64,000 nucleotides of DNA from Ramlibacter pinisoli (GTDB lineage: Bacteria; Pseudomonadota; Gammaproteobacteria; Burkholderiales; Burkholderiaceae_C). Every line of letters begins with the position of its first letter. Position 1 is the stretch's first letter. The position numbers and the translations under genes are program-made. Below the pieces are notes generated by a model. That model saw nothing but the letters and a program-made list of their open reading frames with translations, was not told where the DNA came from and did no database searches. The stretch is from positions 558,001 to 622,000 of the forward strand of contig NZ_WSEL01000009.1 in assembly GCF_009758015.1 (NCBI RefSeq). The letters run 5' to 3'. Below are positions 45,915 through 54,527 of this stretch, in pieces.

Positions 45915-47063
45915 ATGAGTCCCAAGCACCAGCGTGCATCGTTCACGCCGCGGCGCCGCGCCCTCCTGCTGGCCACGCCGGCCGCCGCGGTCGCACGCCC
46001 GTCGGCGGGCCAGCCCGGCCGGCCGGCCGGCAAGCCGCTCACCGTCGCGCAGATCGTCGACACCTCGCCCGCACAGCAGGACGTCTCCAAGGACTTCCTG
46101 ATCGGCTCGCGCGCGGCCTGGCAGGACATCAATGCCAGGGGCGGCGTCCGCGGCCGGCCCGTCACCCACCTCACGGTCGAGGTCGATGGCACGCCGGCCA
46201 GCCCGCGGGCGGCGCTCGGCTCGCTGCGGGACAACCCCTCCTGCGTGGTCCTGTCAGGGACGGCAGGCGATCCGGTCGCCGTCCAGGTGATCGACCTCCT
46301 GCGGCAGGACAACTTGCCGATCGCGCATGTTGCCCCGTGGCTGCAGGACTCCGTGAGCGACGTCGACGACAGCACCTTCCCGATCTTCGCGTCCCGCCAG
46401 GAACAGATCGTCCATGCCCTGAAGTCGCTGACCACGCTGGGCGTGAAGGACGTCGGGGCCGTGTTCGCGTCCCCGACCGAGCAGGCGCTGTATGGCCGCG
46501 AGCTCGAGCGGGTGGCCGCCACGCTTAATCTCCAACTGAAGACCTACCGGGGCGGCGGCGATCTCGTGCGTCTGGGCTTGCAGCTGACGCCGGGCACGCC
46601 GGCGATCCTGCTCTTCATCGGGGGAACGCCCGAGCTGGTGCAGTTCACCCAGGGGCTGGAGCAGCAGCAACGGCAGCGCTACCTGGTGGCGCTGGCCGAC
46701 GTGAACCTGCAGACGATGGTGCAGATGGGTGGGGGCCGCAGCATCCCGGTGATCGCCACCCAGCCGGTGCCGATGGTCACCGCCAGCCTGCCGATCGTGC
46801 GCGCCTACCGCGACACCCTGGGCCGGCTGTTCGACGAGCCGCCGGCGACGCTGTCCCTGGCCGGCTTCATCGCGGCGCGCTACACGTCCGAGGTCATGGC
46901 CGAAGTTGACGTGCCGCTGACGAGGCAGTCCGTGCTGGCGGCGTTCCGGCGGCGCGCGACACTGGACCTGGGAGGGTTCCGCGTGAGCTTCGACCAGCGC
47001 CGCCGCAGCGGGGCCTTCGTCACCCAGAGCATGCTGACGCCGGACGGGCGCGTGCTGGGCTGA
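45915..47063 (+). CDS. Orphan type I periplasmic-binding protein (LivJ-like)
   Basis: 382 residues starting one base after the fasciclin stop. The arginine-rich start 'TPRRRALLLATPAAAVA' is an export signal, followed by two Leu/Ile/Val-binding-protein-like lobes ('DFLIGSRAAWQDINARGGVRG', 'VQVIDLLRQDNLPIAHVAP'). Such proteins bind amino acids or aromatic acids for Liv-type importers, but no permease or ATPase is near. Tight spacing implies co-transcription with the fasciclin gene. It might act as a sensor partner rather than a transporter part. Confidence 0.78.
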   Translation: MSPKHQRASFTPRRRALLLATPAAAVARPSAGQPGRPAGKPLTVAQIVDTSPAQQDVSKDFLIGSRAAWQDINARGGVRGRPVTHLTVEVDGTPASPRAALGSLRDNPSCVVLSGTAGDPVAVQVIDLLRQDNLPIAHVAPWLQDSVSDVDDSTFPIFASRQEQIVHALKSLTTLGVKDVGAVFASPTEQALYGRELERVAATLNLQLKTYRGGGDLVRLGLQLTPGTPAILLFIGGTPELVQFTQGLEQQQRQRYLVALADVNLQTMVQMGGGRSIPVIATQPVPMVTASLPIVRAYRDTLGRLFDEPPATLSLAGFIAARYTSEVMAEVDVPLTRQSVLAAFRRRATLDLGGFRVSFDQRRRSGAFVTQSMLTPDGRVLG

Positions 47064-47116
47064 AGCCGGCCCGGCGAGCCCCTGCCGACGGCCTCCTTTG
47101 CTATGCTGGCCCGCGA

Positions 47117-48598
47117 ATGGACAACGGAACCCTCCTGGCCGGCGTCGACCTAGGCTCGAACAGTTTCAGGCTCGAGATCGGTCGGCACGACCACGGGCAG
47201 GTCCACCGCACCGAATACCTGAAGGAGACGGTGCGGTTGGGCGCCGGGCTCGACGACTCGCGCAACCTCACCGTCGAAGCCATGCGGCGTGGCTGGGAAT
47301 GCCTGGCGCGATTCGGAGAACGGCTGGCCGGTTTCCGGCGCAGCCAGGTCCGGGCCGTCGCAACTCAGACCCTGCGCGAAGCCCGCAATCGCGATGATTT
47401 CCTCGGCCGGGCCCACGACATCCTCGGGTTCCCGATCGAAGTGATCTCCGGCCGCGAGGAGGCGCGCCTGATCTACCAGGGCGTCGCCCACCTCCTGCCG
47501 CAGTCGGACGAGCGGCGGCTGGTGGTGGATATCGGCGGCCGGTCCACCGAGCTGATCCTGGGTCAGCAATTCGAGGCGCGGGTGACGGAGAGCTATCGCG
47601 TCGGCAGCGTCGCGTGGTCGCTGCGCTACTTTCCGGACGGCACCCTGTCTGCCGCTGCCTTCGAGCGAGCCCGGGTGGCGGCCCAGGCCGTGCTCGAGGA
47701 CGCCACGGTCCGCTACGGCCGCCGCCAATGGGACGTGGCGTACGGATCGTCAGGCACGATCGGGGCGGTCGGCGACATCCTGCTGGCGGCCGGCCGGCCG
47801 GCGGTGTCGCGCGAGAGCCTGTCGTGGCTGCAGGGGCAACTGATCGCGGCCAAGTCGGTCGATCGGGTCCGGCTGGAAGGGCTGAAGGACGACCGGCGGC
47901 CGGTGATCGGTGGCGGACTGTCCGTCCTGCAGGCTGTGTTCGACCAGTTGGACATCCAGGAGCTGCTGCCGGCCGAGGGCGCGCTGCGTCAGGGCGTCGT
48001 GTTCGACCTCCTGGATCGCGAGCATGTCGGAACCGACGTCCGATCGGTCACCGTGCAGAGGCTGGCTACCAAGTTCGGCGTCGACACCCCCCAGGCCACC
48101 CGCGTGGGCAAGGTCGCGCGCCAGCTCCTGCGGCAGTTGCGCGGGGCCGACGACTCCCCACAGGCGTTGGCGCGCCACGAGCGCAAGCTGGGCTGGGCCG
48201 CCCTGCTGCACGAGATCGGCAGCCACATCTCGCACAGCGATGCGCACAAGCACGGCGCGTACATCCTCGACCACGCCGATGCACCCGGTTTTGCGCAACC
48301 CGAACTGCACCGCCTGGGCCTGCTGGTCCTGGGCCACCGCGGCAAGCTGCGCAAGCTCGACGCCGACTTTTCCGACGTGGTGTTCGTGCACCAGCTGCTG
48401 TGCCTGCGGCTGGCCGTGATCCTGTGCCACGCCAGGCGCGATCCCAACCTCTCCGGCCTGCAGTTGCGGGCCGGCAACCAGCAGTTCACGCTGTCCATCC
48501 CGGCCGACTGGGCGCGCGCCTACCCGCAGTCCGCGCATCTCCTGCGCGAGGAAGCGGTCGCGTGGCAGAAGACACCCTGGACTCTCGCCACCGGTTGA
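47117..48598 (+). CDS. ppx: Exopolyphosphatase
   Basis: 493 residues, Ppx/GppA length. The ASKHA phosphate-binding motifs are present: 'AGVDLGSNSFRLEI', 'RAVATQTLREARN', 'VISGREEARLIYQG', 'VVDIGGRSTELILG' and 'GSSGTIGA'. The C-terminal HD-like helical domain includes 'LLHEIGSHISHSDAHKH'. The enzyme degrades polyphosphate (or acts on pppGpp) and opposes Ppk, encoded 1 kb away on the other strand. The start at 47117 agrees with the family. Confidence 0.93.
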   Translation: MDNGTLLAGVDLGSNSFRLEIGRHDHGQVHRTEYLKETVRLGAGLDDSRNLTVEAMRRGWECLARFGERLAGFRRSQVRAVATQTLREARNRDDFLGRAHDILGFPIEVISGREEARLIYQGVAHLLPQSDERRLVVDIGGRSTELILGQQFEARVTESYRVGSVAWSLRYFPDGTLSAAAFERARVAAQAVLEDATVRYGRRQWDVAYGSSGTIGAVGDILLAAGRPAVSRESLSWLQGQLIAAKSVDRVRLEGLKDDRRPVIGGGLSVLQAVFDQLDIQELLPAEGALRQGVVFDLLDREHVGTDVRSVTVQRLATKFGVDTPQATRVGKVARQLLRQLRGADDSPQALARHERKLGWAALLHEIGSHISHSDAHKHGAYILDHADAPGFAQPELHRLGLLVLGHRGKLRKLDADFSDVVFVHQLLCLRLAVILCHARRDPNLSGLQLRAGNQQFTLSIPADWARAYPQSAHLLREEAVAWQKTPWTLATG

Positions 48599-48609
48599 GT
48601 TACCTGGCG

Positions 48610-48638
48610 GAAACGGTCTAAACTGTATATACCGTTTC
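48610..48638. promoter_or_regulatory. Palindromic operator over the promoter of the RHH-like gene
   Basis: GAAACGGTCTA (48610-48620) and TATACCGTTTC (48628-48638) are inverted arms with one mismatch around a 7-bp centre. TTGAGT (48595-48600) and TAAACT (48619-48624) could be -35 and -10 with an 18-bp spacer, so the palindrome covers the -10. AGGAAGG at 48640-48646 is the ribosome binding site. Its small regulator-like product could bind here. Confidence 0.6.
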
Positions 48639-48655
48639 GAGGAAGGACCCGGATC

Positions 48656-49084
48656 ATGGCAACAGTGAAGAAGCCGGTGGCCAAGGCGGCCAGGACGGCC
48701 AAGCCCGTCGCACGGCGCGCAGCGCCGAAGGCGAGCAAGCCTGCACCCAAGGCCTCGCTGGCCTCCAGGGCGGCCGAGCCGCCCAAGGCTGCCAAGGTCC
48801 CGCCGCCATCCAACGCAGCCAAGTCCCCCGACGGCGCCAGGACCGAGAAGGACGACAAGGCCCGCAAGCCGAAGCTGGTGCGCGACAGCTACACCATTCC
48901 CAAGGTCGAATACGCGGTGCTCGAGGCCCTCAAGGTGCGGGCCGCCAAGGCCGGTACGCCGGCCAAGAAGAGCGAGTTGCTGCGCGCAGGCATCAAGGCC
49001 CTGGCCGTCATGCCCGAGTCGGCCTTCCTGGCCGCGGTGGGCGCCGTGCCCGCCATCAAGACGGGCCGTCCGGCCAAGGCCTGA
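48656..49084 (+). CDS. Small basic DNA-binding protein: lysine/alanine-rich tail plus RHH-like domain
   Basis: 142 residues in two parts. Residues 1-75 are low-complexity Lys/Ala/Pro (KPVAKAARTAKPVARRAAPK), like histone H1 or AlgP tails. Residues 78-125 contain 'DSYTIPKVEYAVLEALKVRA' followed by 'KKSELLRAGIKAL', the strand-helix-helix pattern of a ribbon-helix-helix domain. It probably binds DNA in a sequence-aware way with a non-specific tail. It lies between ppx and the convergent sixA-ppk genes, behind a palindromic promoter that suggests autoregulation. No named family recognised. Confidence 0.75.
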   Translation: MATVKKPVAKAARTAKPVARRAAPKASKPAPKASLASRAAEPPKAAKVPPPSNAAKSPDGARTEKDDKARKPKLVRDSYTIPKVEYAVLEALKVRAAKAGTPAKKSELLRAGIKALAVMPESAFLAAVGAVPAIKTGRPAKA

Positions 49085-49091
49085 GCGCCGC

Positions 49092-49553
49092 TCAGGTCGC
49101 GTCGGGCGACTGTACGGCCACCACCACGGTCTGCTGGTGGCCGTCCCGCTCGCGGGTACGCAACCACCACGCCGTGCCCTTGCGCACCTGGCAGGTGCCG
49201 CTGTCCATGCCCAGCAGCTGCGCCACGACCTCGCCCAGCACCGGCTGGTGGCCGACCACGACCACCGGCTGGCGCGCCGACGGCCACTGCGCCGCCTCCA
49301 GGATGCCGGGCACGTCCGCAGCCGGCCCGAGTTCCGGGCGCACCTTGAACTTGCGGCCCAGCGCCCTGGCCGTCTGGTCGCAGCGCCGCGCCGGGCTGCA
49401 CAGGATGCGGGCGCCCTCGGGCAGCAGCCGATCGAGCCAGGCCGCCACGCGGGCCGCCTGCTTTTCGCCACGGGCGGTCAGCGCCCGCTCCAGGTCCTCG
49501 AGGCCCTCGCGCTGGTCTTCGGCCTCCGCGTGGCGCCACAAAATCAGGTCCAT
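49092..49553 (-). CDS. sixA: Phosphohistidine phosphatase SixA
   Basis: 153 residues. The histidine-phosphatase opening 'LILWRHAEAED' carries the catalytic RHA, with 'CSPARRCDQTA' and a second histidine in 'VVVGHQPVL'. SixA dephosphorylates phosphohistidine proteins (for example PTS-Ntr NPr). The start at 49553 overlaps the ppk stop by 10 bp, so the two are translationally coupled. It converges on the RHH-like gene with only 7 bp between stops. Confidence 0.9.
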   Translation of the reverse strand: MDLILWRHAEAEDQREGLEDLERALTARGEKQAARVAAWLDRLLPEGARILCSPARRCDQTARALGRKFKVRPELGPAADVPGILEAAQWPSARQPVVVVGHQPVLGEVVAQLLGMDSGTCQVRKGTAWWLRTRERDGHQQTVVVAVQSPDAT

Positions 49554-51643
49554 GCCGGCTCCTGTGGAATGGCGCGCACCCCATGGCGGGCCATGAGGGC
49601 TTGCTGCGCGCCGTGCCCTTTCGACCCCCGCCGCGAGCGCACGGGCTCGTAGCGGCCATCCGACTGCAGTTCCCAGGCGTCCCGATCGTCGTGCAGGTAG
49701 GCCACCAGGCACTCGTCGACGATGCGCTGGCGCAGCACCGGGTCGGTGACCGGCCAGGCCAGTTCGATCCGGCGCAGCATGTTCCGGTTCATCCAGTCGG
49801 CGCTGGACAGGAACAGCTCCTCCTCGCTTCCTGCCCGCAGGTAGAAGACGCGCGAATGCTCTAGGAAGCGGCCGACGACGGAGCGCACGCGGATGTTGTC
49901 GGTCCAGCCGGGCAGCCCCGGGGGCAGCATGCACGCGCCGCGGATGATGAGGTCGATGTGCGCGCCGTGGCGGCCCGCCCGCACGAGCGCGTGCATCAGC
50001 TGCTCGTCGGTCAGTGCATTCATCTTGAGCACGATCCGCGCCGGCAGCCCGCGCGCCGCCGCTTCGCCCAGCACGTCGATCTTCTCGATCAGGCGCCGGT
50101 GCAGGTGGAACGGCGCCATCAGCACGCAGTTGAGCCGCGGGAGCCGCGTCTGGCTGGCCAGGTGCACGAAGATCGCCTCCACGTCGGCGGTCAGCTTGGG
50201 ATCGGCGGTCAGGTAGCTGAGGTCGGTGTACAGCCGGGCCGTGGACGGGTTGTAATTGCCCGTGGACAGGTGGGCGTAGCGCACCAGCGCACGCCCTTCC
50301 CGCCGGGTGACCAGCAGCATCTTGGCGTGCGTCTTGAGGCCGACCACGCCATAGACCACCTGCGCCCCGATCGACTCGAGCTGCTCGGCCCAGTTGATGT
50401 TGGCCTCCTCGTCGAAGCGCGCCTTCAGCTCCACGACGGCCATCACCTCCTTGCCGCGCCGCACCGCTTCGCGCAGAAGGTCCATCAGGGCCGACTCGTT
50501 GCCGGTGCGGTAGATGGTCTGCTTGATGGCCAGCACGTCCGGGTCGTCGACGGCCTCGCGCAGGAACGCCAGCACGCCGTCGAAGCTCTCGAACGGCTGG
50601 TGGATGAGGACGTCGCCACGGCGCAGCTGGTCGACGATGGGCTCGTTCACGTTCAACCCGGCCGGGAACGACGCCGTGTAGCGCGGGAACTTCAGCTGCG
50701 GCGCGTCCACCAGGTCGATCAGCTGCTGCAGGCGCACCAGGTTCACGGGACCGGACACACGGTACAGCGCCACCGGCGGCAGCGCGAACTGCTGCAGCAG
50801 GAAATGGGCGAGGAACTCCGAGCAGCCCGACGACACTTCCACCCGCACAGCCTGGCCGTAGTGCCGGTGCTGGAGGCCCACCCGCAACGCGGTGCGCAGG
50901 TTGCGCACGTCGTCCTCGTCCACCGCGAGGTCGGAATGCCGCGTCACCCGGAACTGCGAGAACTGCCCCACCTCGCGGCCCGGGAACAGGTCCTGCAGGT
51001 GGGCCCGGATCACGCTCGACAGCGAGACGAACAGGGTCTTGCCGCCCGACACCTTGGCCGGCATGCGGATCAGCCGGGGCAGGACGCGGGGAACCTTGAC
51101 GATGGCGATCTCGTTCTCGCGGCCGAACGCGTCCTTGCCGCCCAGCCGGACGATGAAATTGAGCGACTTGTTGGCGATCTGGGGAAACGGGTGCGCGGGA
51201 TCCAGGCCTACCGGCACCAGCAACGGCCGCACCTGGCGCTCGAAGTAGTCGTCGACCCAGCGCTTCTGGGGTGCTGTGCGCTCGCCGTGCGACACCAGCT
51301 CGATGCCCTGGCGGGCGAACGCCGGCATCAGCTCATCGTTGAAGAGCGCGTACTGCCGCTCCACCAACCGGTGGGCCGCGACCGACAGCGCCTCGAAGCT
51401 CGCTACCGTGTAGAGCCCTTTTCTCTCGCCGGCGAGCGCCGCCGTCAGGTGCGGCGCGGCACGCACTTCGAAGAACTCATCGAGGTTGGACGACACGATG
51501 CACAGGTAACGCAGCCGCTCGAGCAGCGGCACGTCGTCGCGATGGGCCCAGTCCAGCACGCGCTCGTTGAAGGCAAGAATGCAGTGGTCGCGATCGAGCC
51601 ATGGAAGGCTCGAGATGTCTGCGCTGGTCTGGGGCGATGTCAT
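49544..51643 (-). CDS. ppk1: Polyphosphate kinase 1
   Basis: 699 residues, full-length PPK1 with N, head, C1 and C2 domains in order. 'LRYLCIVSSNLDEFFEVR' marks the N domain, 'VGLKTHAKMLLVTRREG' carries the phospho-accepting histidine, and 'VVGRFLEHSRVFYL' the second conserved histidine. It makes polyphosphate from ATP reversibly. No strong ribosome binding site precedes ATG 51643, but two PhoB boxes do, so transcription should rise under phosphate starvation. SixA is translated from the same message. Confidence 0.95.
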   Translation of the reverse strand: MTSPQTSADISSLPWLDRDHCILAFNERVLDWAHRDDVPLLERLRYLCIVSSNLDEFFEVRAAPHLTAALAGERKGLYTVASFEALSVAAHRLVERQYALFNDELMPAFARQGIELVSHGERTAPQKRWVDDYFERQVRPLLVPVGLDPAHPFPQIANKSLNFIVRLGGKDAFGRENEIAIVKVPRVLPRLIRMPAKVSGGKTLFVSLSSVIRAHLQDLFPGREVGQFSQFRVTRHSDLAVDEDDVRNLRTALRVGLQHRHYGQAVRVEVSSGCSEFLAHFLLQQFALPPVALYRVSGPVNLVRLQQLIDLVDAPQLKFPRYTASFPAGLNVNEPIVDQLRRGDVLIHQPFESFDGVLAFLREAVDDPDVLAIKQTIYRTGNESALMDLLREAVRRGKEVMAVVELKARFDEEANINWAEQLESIGAQVVYGVVGLKTHAKMLLVTRREGRALVRYAHLSTGNYNPSTARLYTDLSYLTADPKLTADVEAIFVHLASQTRLPRLNCVLMAPFHLHRRLIEKIDVLGEAAARGLPARIVLKMNALTDEQLMHALVRAGRHGAHIDLIIRGACMLPPGLPGWTDNIRVRSVVGRFLEHSRVFYLRAGSEEELFLSSADWMNRNMLRRIELAWPVTDPVLRQRIVDECLVAYLHDDRDAWELQSDGRYEPVRSRRGSKGHGAQQALMARHGVRAIPQEPAWT

Positions 51644-51654
51644 CCGATGCGAGT

Positions 51655-51672
51655 GTGACGAAACGATGACGA
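51655..51672 (-). promoter_or_regulatory. PhoB box, ppk-proximal
   Basis: Minus strand TCGTCAT-CGTT-TCGTCAC, a 7-4-7 repeat one position off consensus in each half, 11 bp before the ppk start. It is too close to serve as a -35 substitute itself and may extend the PhoB array. Confidence 0.55.
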
Positions 51673-51676
51673 GTTT

Positions 51677-52768
51677 TCATCGGGAGGATGACAGAGTTGT
51701 GACAGCACCGGTGGGCCGCGCGTCGCCGACGGGGTGCCGCGCCGGCACGAGGAAGTCGGCGAACAGGCGGCTGGCGTGCGCCCAGCTGAAATCCAACGCC
51801 CGTTCGCGGGCTTCGACCCGCGGGATCGACAGCGCCGACCGGATCGCGGTGCCCAGGTCTTCGTGCATGGTTCCGCCCAGGCTGCGGCCACCGTCGGGAT
51901 GCGGGCGCCCCAACACCTCCAGGGGACCGTCGACCGGGTAGGCGGCCACCGGCGTCCCCGCGGCCATGGCCTCGACCATGACCAACCCGAACGTGTCGGC
52001 GTGGCTGGGAAACACGAGCACATCGGCTGCCGCATACAAGCGCGCGAGCTCGGGCCGGGACAGCAGGCCGATCCAGCGCACATGGGGATGGCGGGCCTTG
52101 AGTGGGGCCTCGACCGGCCCGACGCCACACACCACCTTGCTCCCCGGCAGGTCGGTCTCGAGGAACGCCTGGATGTTCTTCTCGTACGAGACCCGGCCGA
52201 CGAACAGCGCGATCGGCCTCGGCAGGTCCCGCAGCAGGTCGTGCGGCAGCGGCTGGGCGCTGAAGCCGAACAGCCCGGTGTCCACGCCGTGCGTCCAGGC
52301 CCGCAGGTTGCGAAAGCCCCGCCGTTCGAGCATGGCCAGCACGCTCCGCGTCGGGACCATGACACCCGACGAGGGACGGTGGAAATGGCGAAACAGCGCG
52401 TAGCCCCACCCCACCGGCACCATCGCGGCAGCATGCAGGATCTCGGGAAACTTGGTGTGGAAGGCCGTCGTGAAGGCGAGTCGGCGCCGCAGGCAATAGC
52501 GGCGGCCGGCCCAGCCCAGTGGCCCTTCCGTCGCCAGGTGGATCGCATCCGGCTGGAAAGCATCCAGCTGCGCGGCGAGCTGGCGCCGGGGCGCGACGGC
52601 GAGGTCGATCCCCGGGTAACCCGGGCACGGGCGGGTGCGGAAGTCGCCCGGCTGCACCACCAGCAGGTCGTGCCCCGCTGCCGTGAGTTCGCGCACCAGT
52701 TCCACCAGCGTGGTCACGACGCCGTTGACCTGGGGCATCCAGGCGTCGGTGACGAGGGCGATCTTCAT
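51677..52768 (-). CDS. GT4 glycosyltransferase, Agt-like (glycolipid synthesis)
   Basis: 363 residues with GT-B fold. N-terminal 'IALVTDAWMPQVNGVVTT' is the glycine-rich acceptor-side loop; 'FVGRVSYEKNIQAFLE' and 'VFPSHADTFGLVMVEAMA' (the EX7E donor motif, 'DTFGLVMVE') are GT4 hallmarks. Closest in character to the Agt glycosyltransferases that add sugars to diacylglycerol under phosphate starvation; mannosyltransferases share the motifs. ATG 52768 overlaps the plcP-like stop as ATGA. Gene order olsB - plcP-like - this gene argues for lipid glycosylation. Confidence 0.75.
   Translation of the reverse strand: MKIALVTDAWMPQVNGVVTTLVELVRELTAAGHDLLVVQPGDFRTRPCPGYPGIDLAVAPRRQLAAQLDAFQPDAIHLATEGPLGWAGRRYCLRRRLAFTTAFHTKFPEILHAAAMVPVGWGYALFRHFHRPSSGVMVPTRSVLAMLERRGFRNLRAWTHGVDTGLFGFSAQPLPHDLLRDLPRPIALFVGRVSYEKNIQAFLETDLPGSKVVCGVGPVEAPLKARHPHVRWIGLLSRPELARLYAAADVLVFPSHADTFGLVMVEAMAAGTPVAAYPVDGPLEVLGRPHPDGGRSLGGTMHEDLGTAIRSALSIPRVEARERALDFSWAHASRLFADFLVPARHPVGDARPTGAVTTLSSSR
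51688..51705 (-). promoter_or_regulatory. PhoB box, ppk-distal, inside the 3' end of the glycosyltransferase gene
   Basis: Minus strand CTGTCACAACTCTGTCAT: near-perfect PhoB direct repeat (CTGTCAC-AACT-CTGTCAT). It spans the codons for the last Val-Thr-Thr-Leu-Ser of the upstream glycosyltransferase, 44 bp before the ppk start. Confidence 0.8.
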
Positions 52769-53625
52769 GCAAGCTCCTTGTGGGCGATCCGCGGGGAGGC
52801 GACCGGGTGGTCGACGGCGCCCCACTCCACCAGTTCCAGGCGGCCGTCGAGGTGTTCGACCAACGCGGTCCGGCTCTCCACCCAGTCGCCGTCGTTGCAA
52901 TAGAGCACGCCGTCGATCTCGCGCATCTCGGCGCGGTGGATATGCCCGCAGACCACGCCCTGGTGGCCGCGCCTGCGCGCTTCGTGCGCCACCGCCTGCT
53001 CGAACCCGGTGACGTAGTTCAGTGCCCGCTTGACCCGGTGCTTGAGGTAGCCCGACAACGACCAGTACGGCAGCCCGAACCAGCCCCTGGCCCTGTTCAG
53101 GTGGCGATTGAGCCGCAACGTGAACTCGTAGAGCGTGTCGCCGATGTGGGCAAGCCACTTGGCGCACTGCACCACGCCGTCGAAGGCATCGCCATGCAGC
53201 ACCCACAACCGGCGGCCATCCGCCGTCACGTGCACGGCTTCCTCGGCCACCTCGATGCCGCCGAACGCGTGGCCGGCGAACTGGCGCGCGAACTCGTCGT
53301 GGTTGCCCGGCACGTAGACCACCCGGCAGCCCTTGCGCGCACGGCGCAGGACCTTCTGCACGACGTCGTTGTGGGCCTGCGGCCAGAACCAGCGCCGGCG
53401 CAGCTGCCAGCCGTCGACGATGTCGCCCACCAGGTACAGCTGTTCGCTGGGGTGGCGCTTGAGGAAGTCCAGCAGGGCGGCCGCCTGGCAGCCGGCCGTG
53501 CCCAGATGGATGTCGGACACGAACACCGTCCGGTACGGCGGCCGGACCGGGTCCTCGGACTCCGTCGCGGTCCCGCCGGCGACGCCCGCGGCCACGAAGT
53601 CGACGGTGTCGAAGGCGGTGCGCAC
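52765..53625 (-). CDS. plcP: Metallophosphoesterase, PlcP-like phospholipase C (LpxH-related)
   Basis: 286 residues from GTG 53625, with GAGGAG just upstream. Calcineurin-type metal motifs: D38-x-H40 ('FVSDIHLG'), G67-D68-x2-D71 ('LVGDIVDGW'), G107-N-H-D ('VPGNHDE') and 'CGHIHRAE'. The 'DGWQLRRRWFWPQAHNDVV' segment differs from LpxH (which has an acidic 'GDLFEAW') and resembles the PlcP group. That group removes phosphate head groups from phospholipids during phosphate starvation, giving diacylglycerol. Generic annotation would call it UDP-2,3-diacylglucosamine hydrolase. It lies between olsB and an Agt-like transferase. Confidence 0.72.
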   Translation of the reverse strand: MRTAFDTVDFVAAGVAGGTATESEDPVRPPYRTVFVSDIHLGTAGCQAAALLDFLKRHPSEQLYLVGDIVDGWQLRRRWFWPQAHNDVVQKVLRRARKGCRVVYVPGNHDEFARQFAGHAFGGIEVAEEAVHVTADGRRLWVLHGDAFDGVVQCAKWLAHIGDTLYEFTLRLNRHLNRARGWFGLPYWSLSGYLKHRVKRALNYVTGFEQAVAHEARRRGHQGVVCGHIHRAEMREIDGVLYCNDGDWVESRTALVEHLDGRLELVEWGAVDHPVASPRIAHKELA

Positions 53626-53635
53626 GGCGGGCTCC

Positions 53636-54463
53636 TCAGTGGCCCAGGAAGTGCTTGCGGTAGCGTGGCGGCAGGTCCGCGATGCGCATCAGCATCGGCA
53701 GGTCGGCGCTGTTGAAGTCGGGGTCCCAGGCGGGCGGCCCCAGCACCTTCGCACCCAGCCGCAGGTATCCCTTGATGAGGGCGGGCGGCTCGACGTCCAG
53801 CGTGCCGTCGAGCTGCTCGATCGGCAGCGCGAGCCGCGGACGCACCTGCAGCTCGATGGGCGCAAGGTGCGTCGTCTGCCGCAGCTGGTTCCAGATGCTC
53901 GCGGCGGCGTGCCCGCTGACCACGCCGTTGTGCAGCATCGGGATGCTGGCGCAGCCGACCATGGTGTCCAGCTGGTTGCGCACCATGAACTCCGCCAGCG
54001 CACCCCACAACGCGAGGATGACGCCGCCGTGCCGGTGGTCCGGATGCACGCAGCTGCGCCCCAACTCCACCATCCGCGTGCGCAGCCCGCGCAGCCGGGT
54101 GAGGTCGAACTCGGTGTCGCTGTATGTGCTGCCGACCCGCCGTGCCTGGGCCGGGGTCAGCACCCGGTACGTGCCGACCACTTCGCCGGTGGCTCGATCG
54201 CGCACCAGCAGGTGCTCGCAGAAATCGTCGAACAGGTCGATGTCATGGCCGGGGAGCGCCGTGTCCAGGCGCGCCCCCATTTCGTCCGCGAAGATGCGAT
54301 ACCTCAGGCGCTGCGCCTGCCGGACCTCGTCCTCGTGCTGCGCCCAGCTGACCAGAACCGCGCCGCGCTCCGCAGCAGGAGAGCTCGAACCAGGTCCTGG
54401 AAGCGACCCCCGTGGCAAGGCGATCGGCGACAGCGGCAAGGTGGGATTCGGCAGGTCGTTCAT
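53636..54463 (-). CDS. olsB: L-ornithine N-alpha-acyltransferase-like protein OlsB
   Basis: 275 residues. GNAT-fold acyltransferase with 'QRLRYRIFADEMGA', 'VVGTYRVL' and 'MVELGRSCVHPDHR' (the acyl-ACP/pantetheine-binding region), and the OlsB-type end 'LIKGYLRLGAKVLG'. OlsB moves a 3-hydroxyacyl chain from ACP to ornithine, the first step of ornithine lipids; OlsA is not in this window. ATG 54463 follows CAGGAG. A Pho box lies 65 bp upstream, and the plcP-like gene follows 10 bp downstream. Other long-chain N-acyltransferases remain possible. Confidence 0.8.
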   Translation of the reverse strand: MNDLPNPTLPLSPIALPRGSLPGPGSSSPAAERGAVLVSWAQHEDEVRQAQRLRYRIFADEMGARLDTALPGHDIDLFDDFCEHLLVRDRATGEVVGTYRVLTPAQARRVGSTYSDTEFDLTRLRGLRTRMVELGRSCVHPDHRHGGVILALWGALAEFMVRNQLDTMVGCASIPMLHNGVVSGHAAASIWNQLRQTTHLAPIELQVRPRLALPIEQLDGTLDVEPPALIKGYLRLGAKVLGPPAWDPDFNSADLPMLMRIADLPPRYRKHFLGH

Positions 54464-54527
54464 GCGGGGCTCCTGTCTGGATGCCCGACAGTGTGCGAAC
54501 GGCCGGTGACTCGACCGTTGCAATTGG

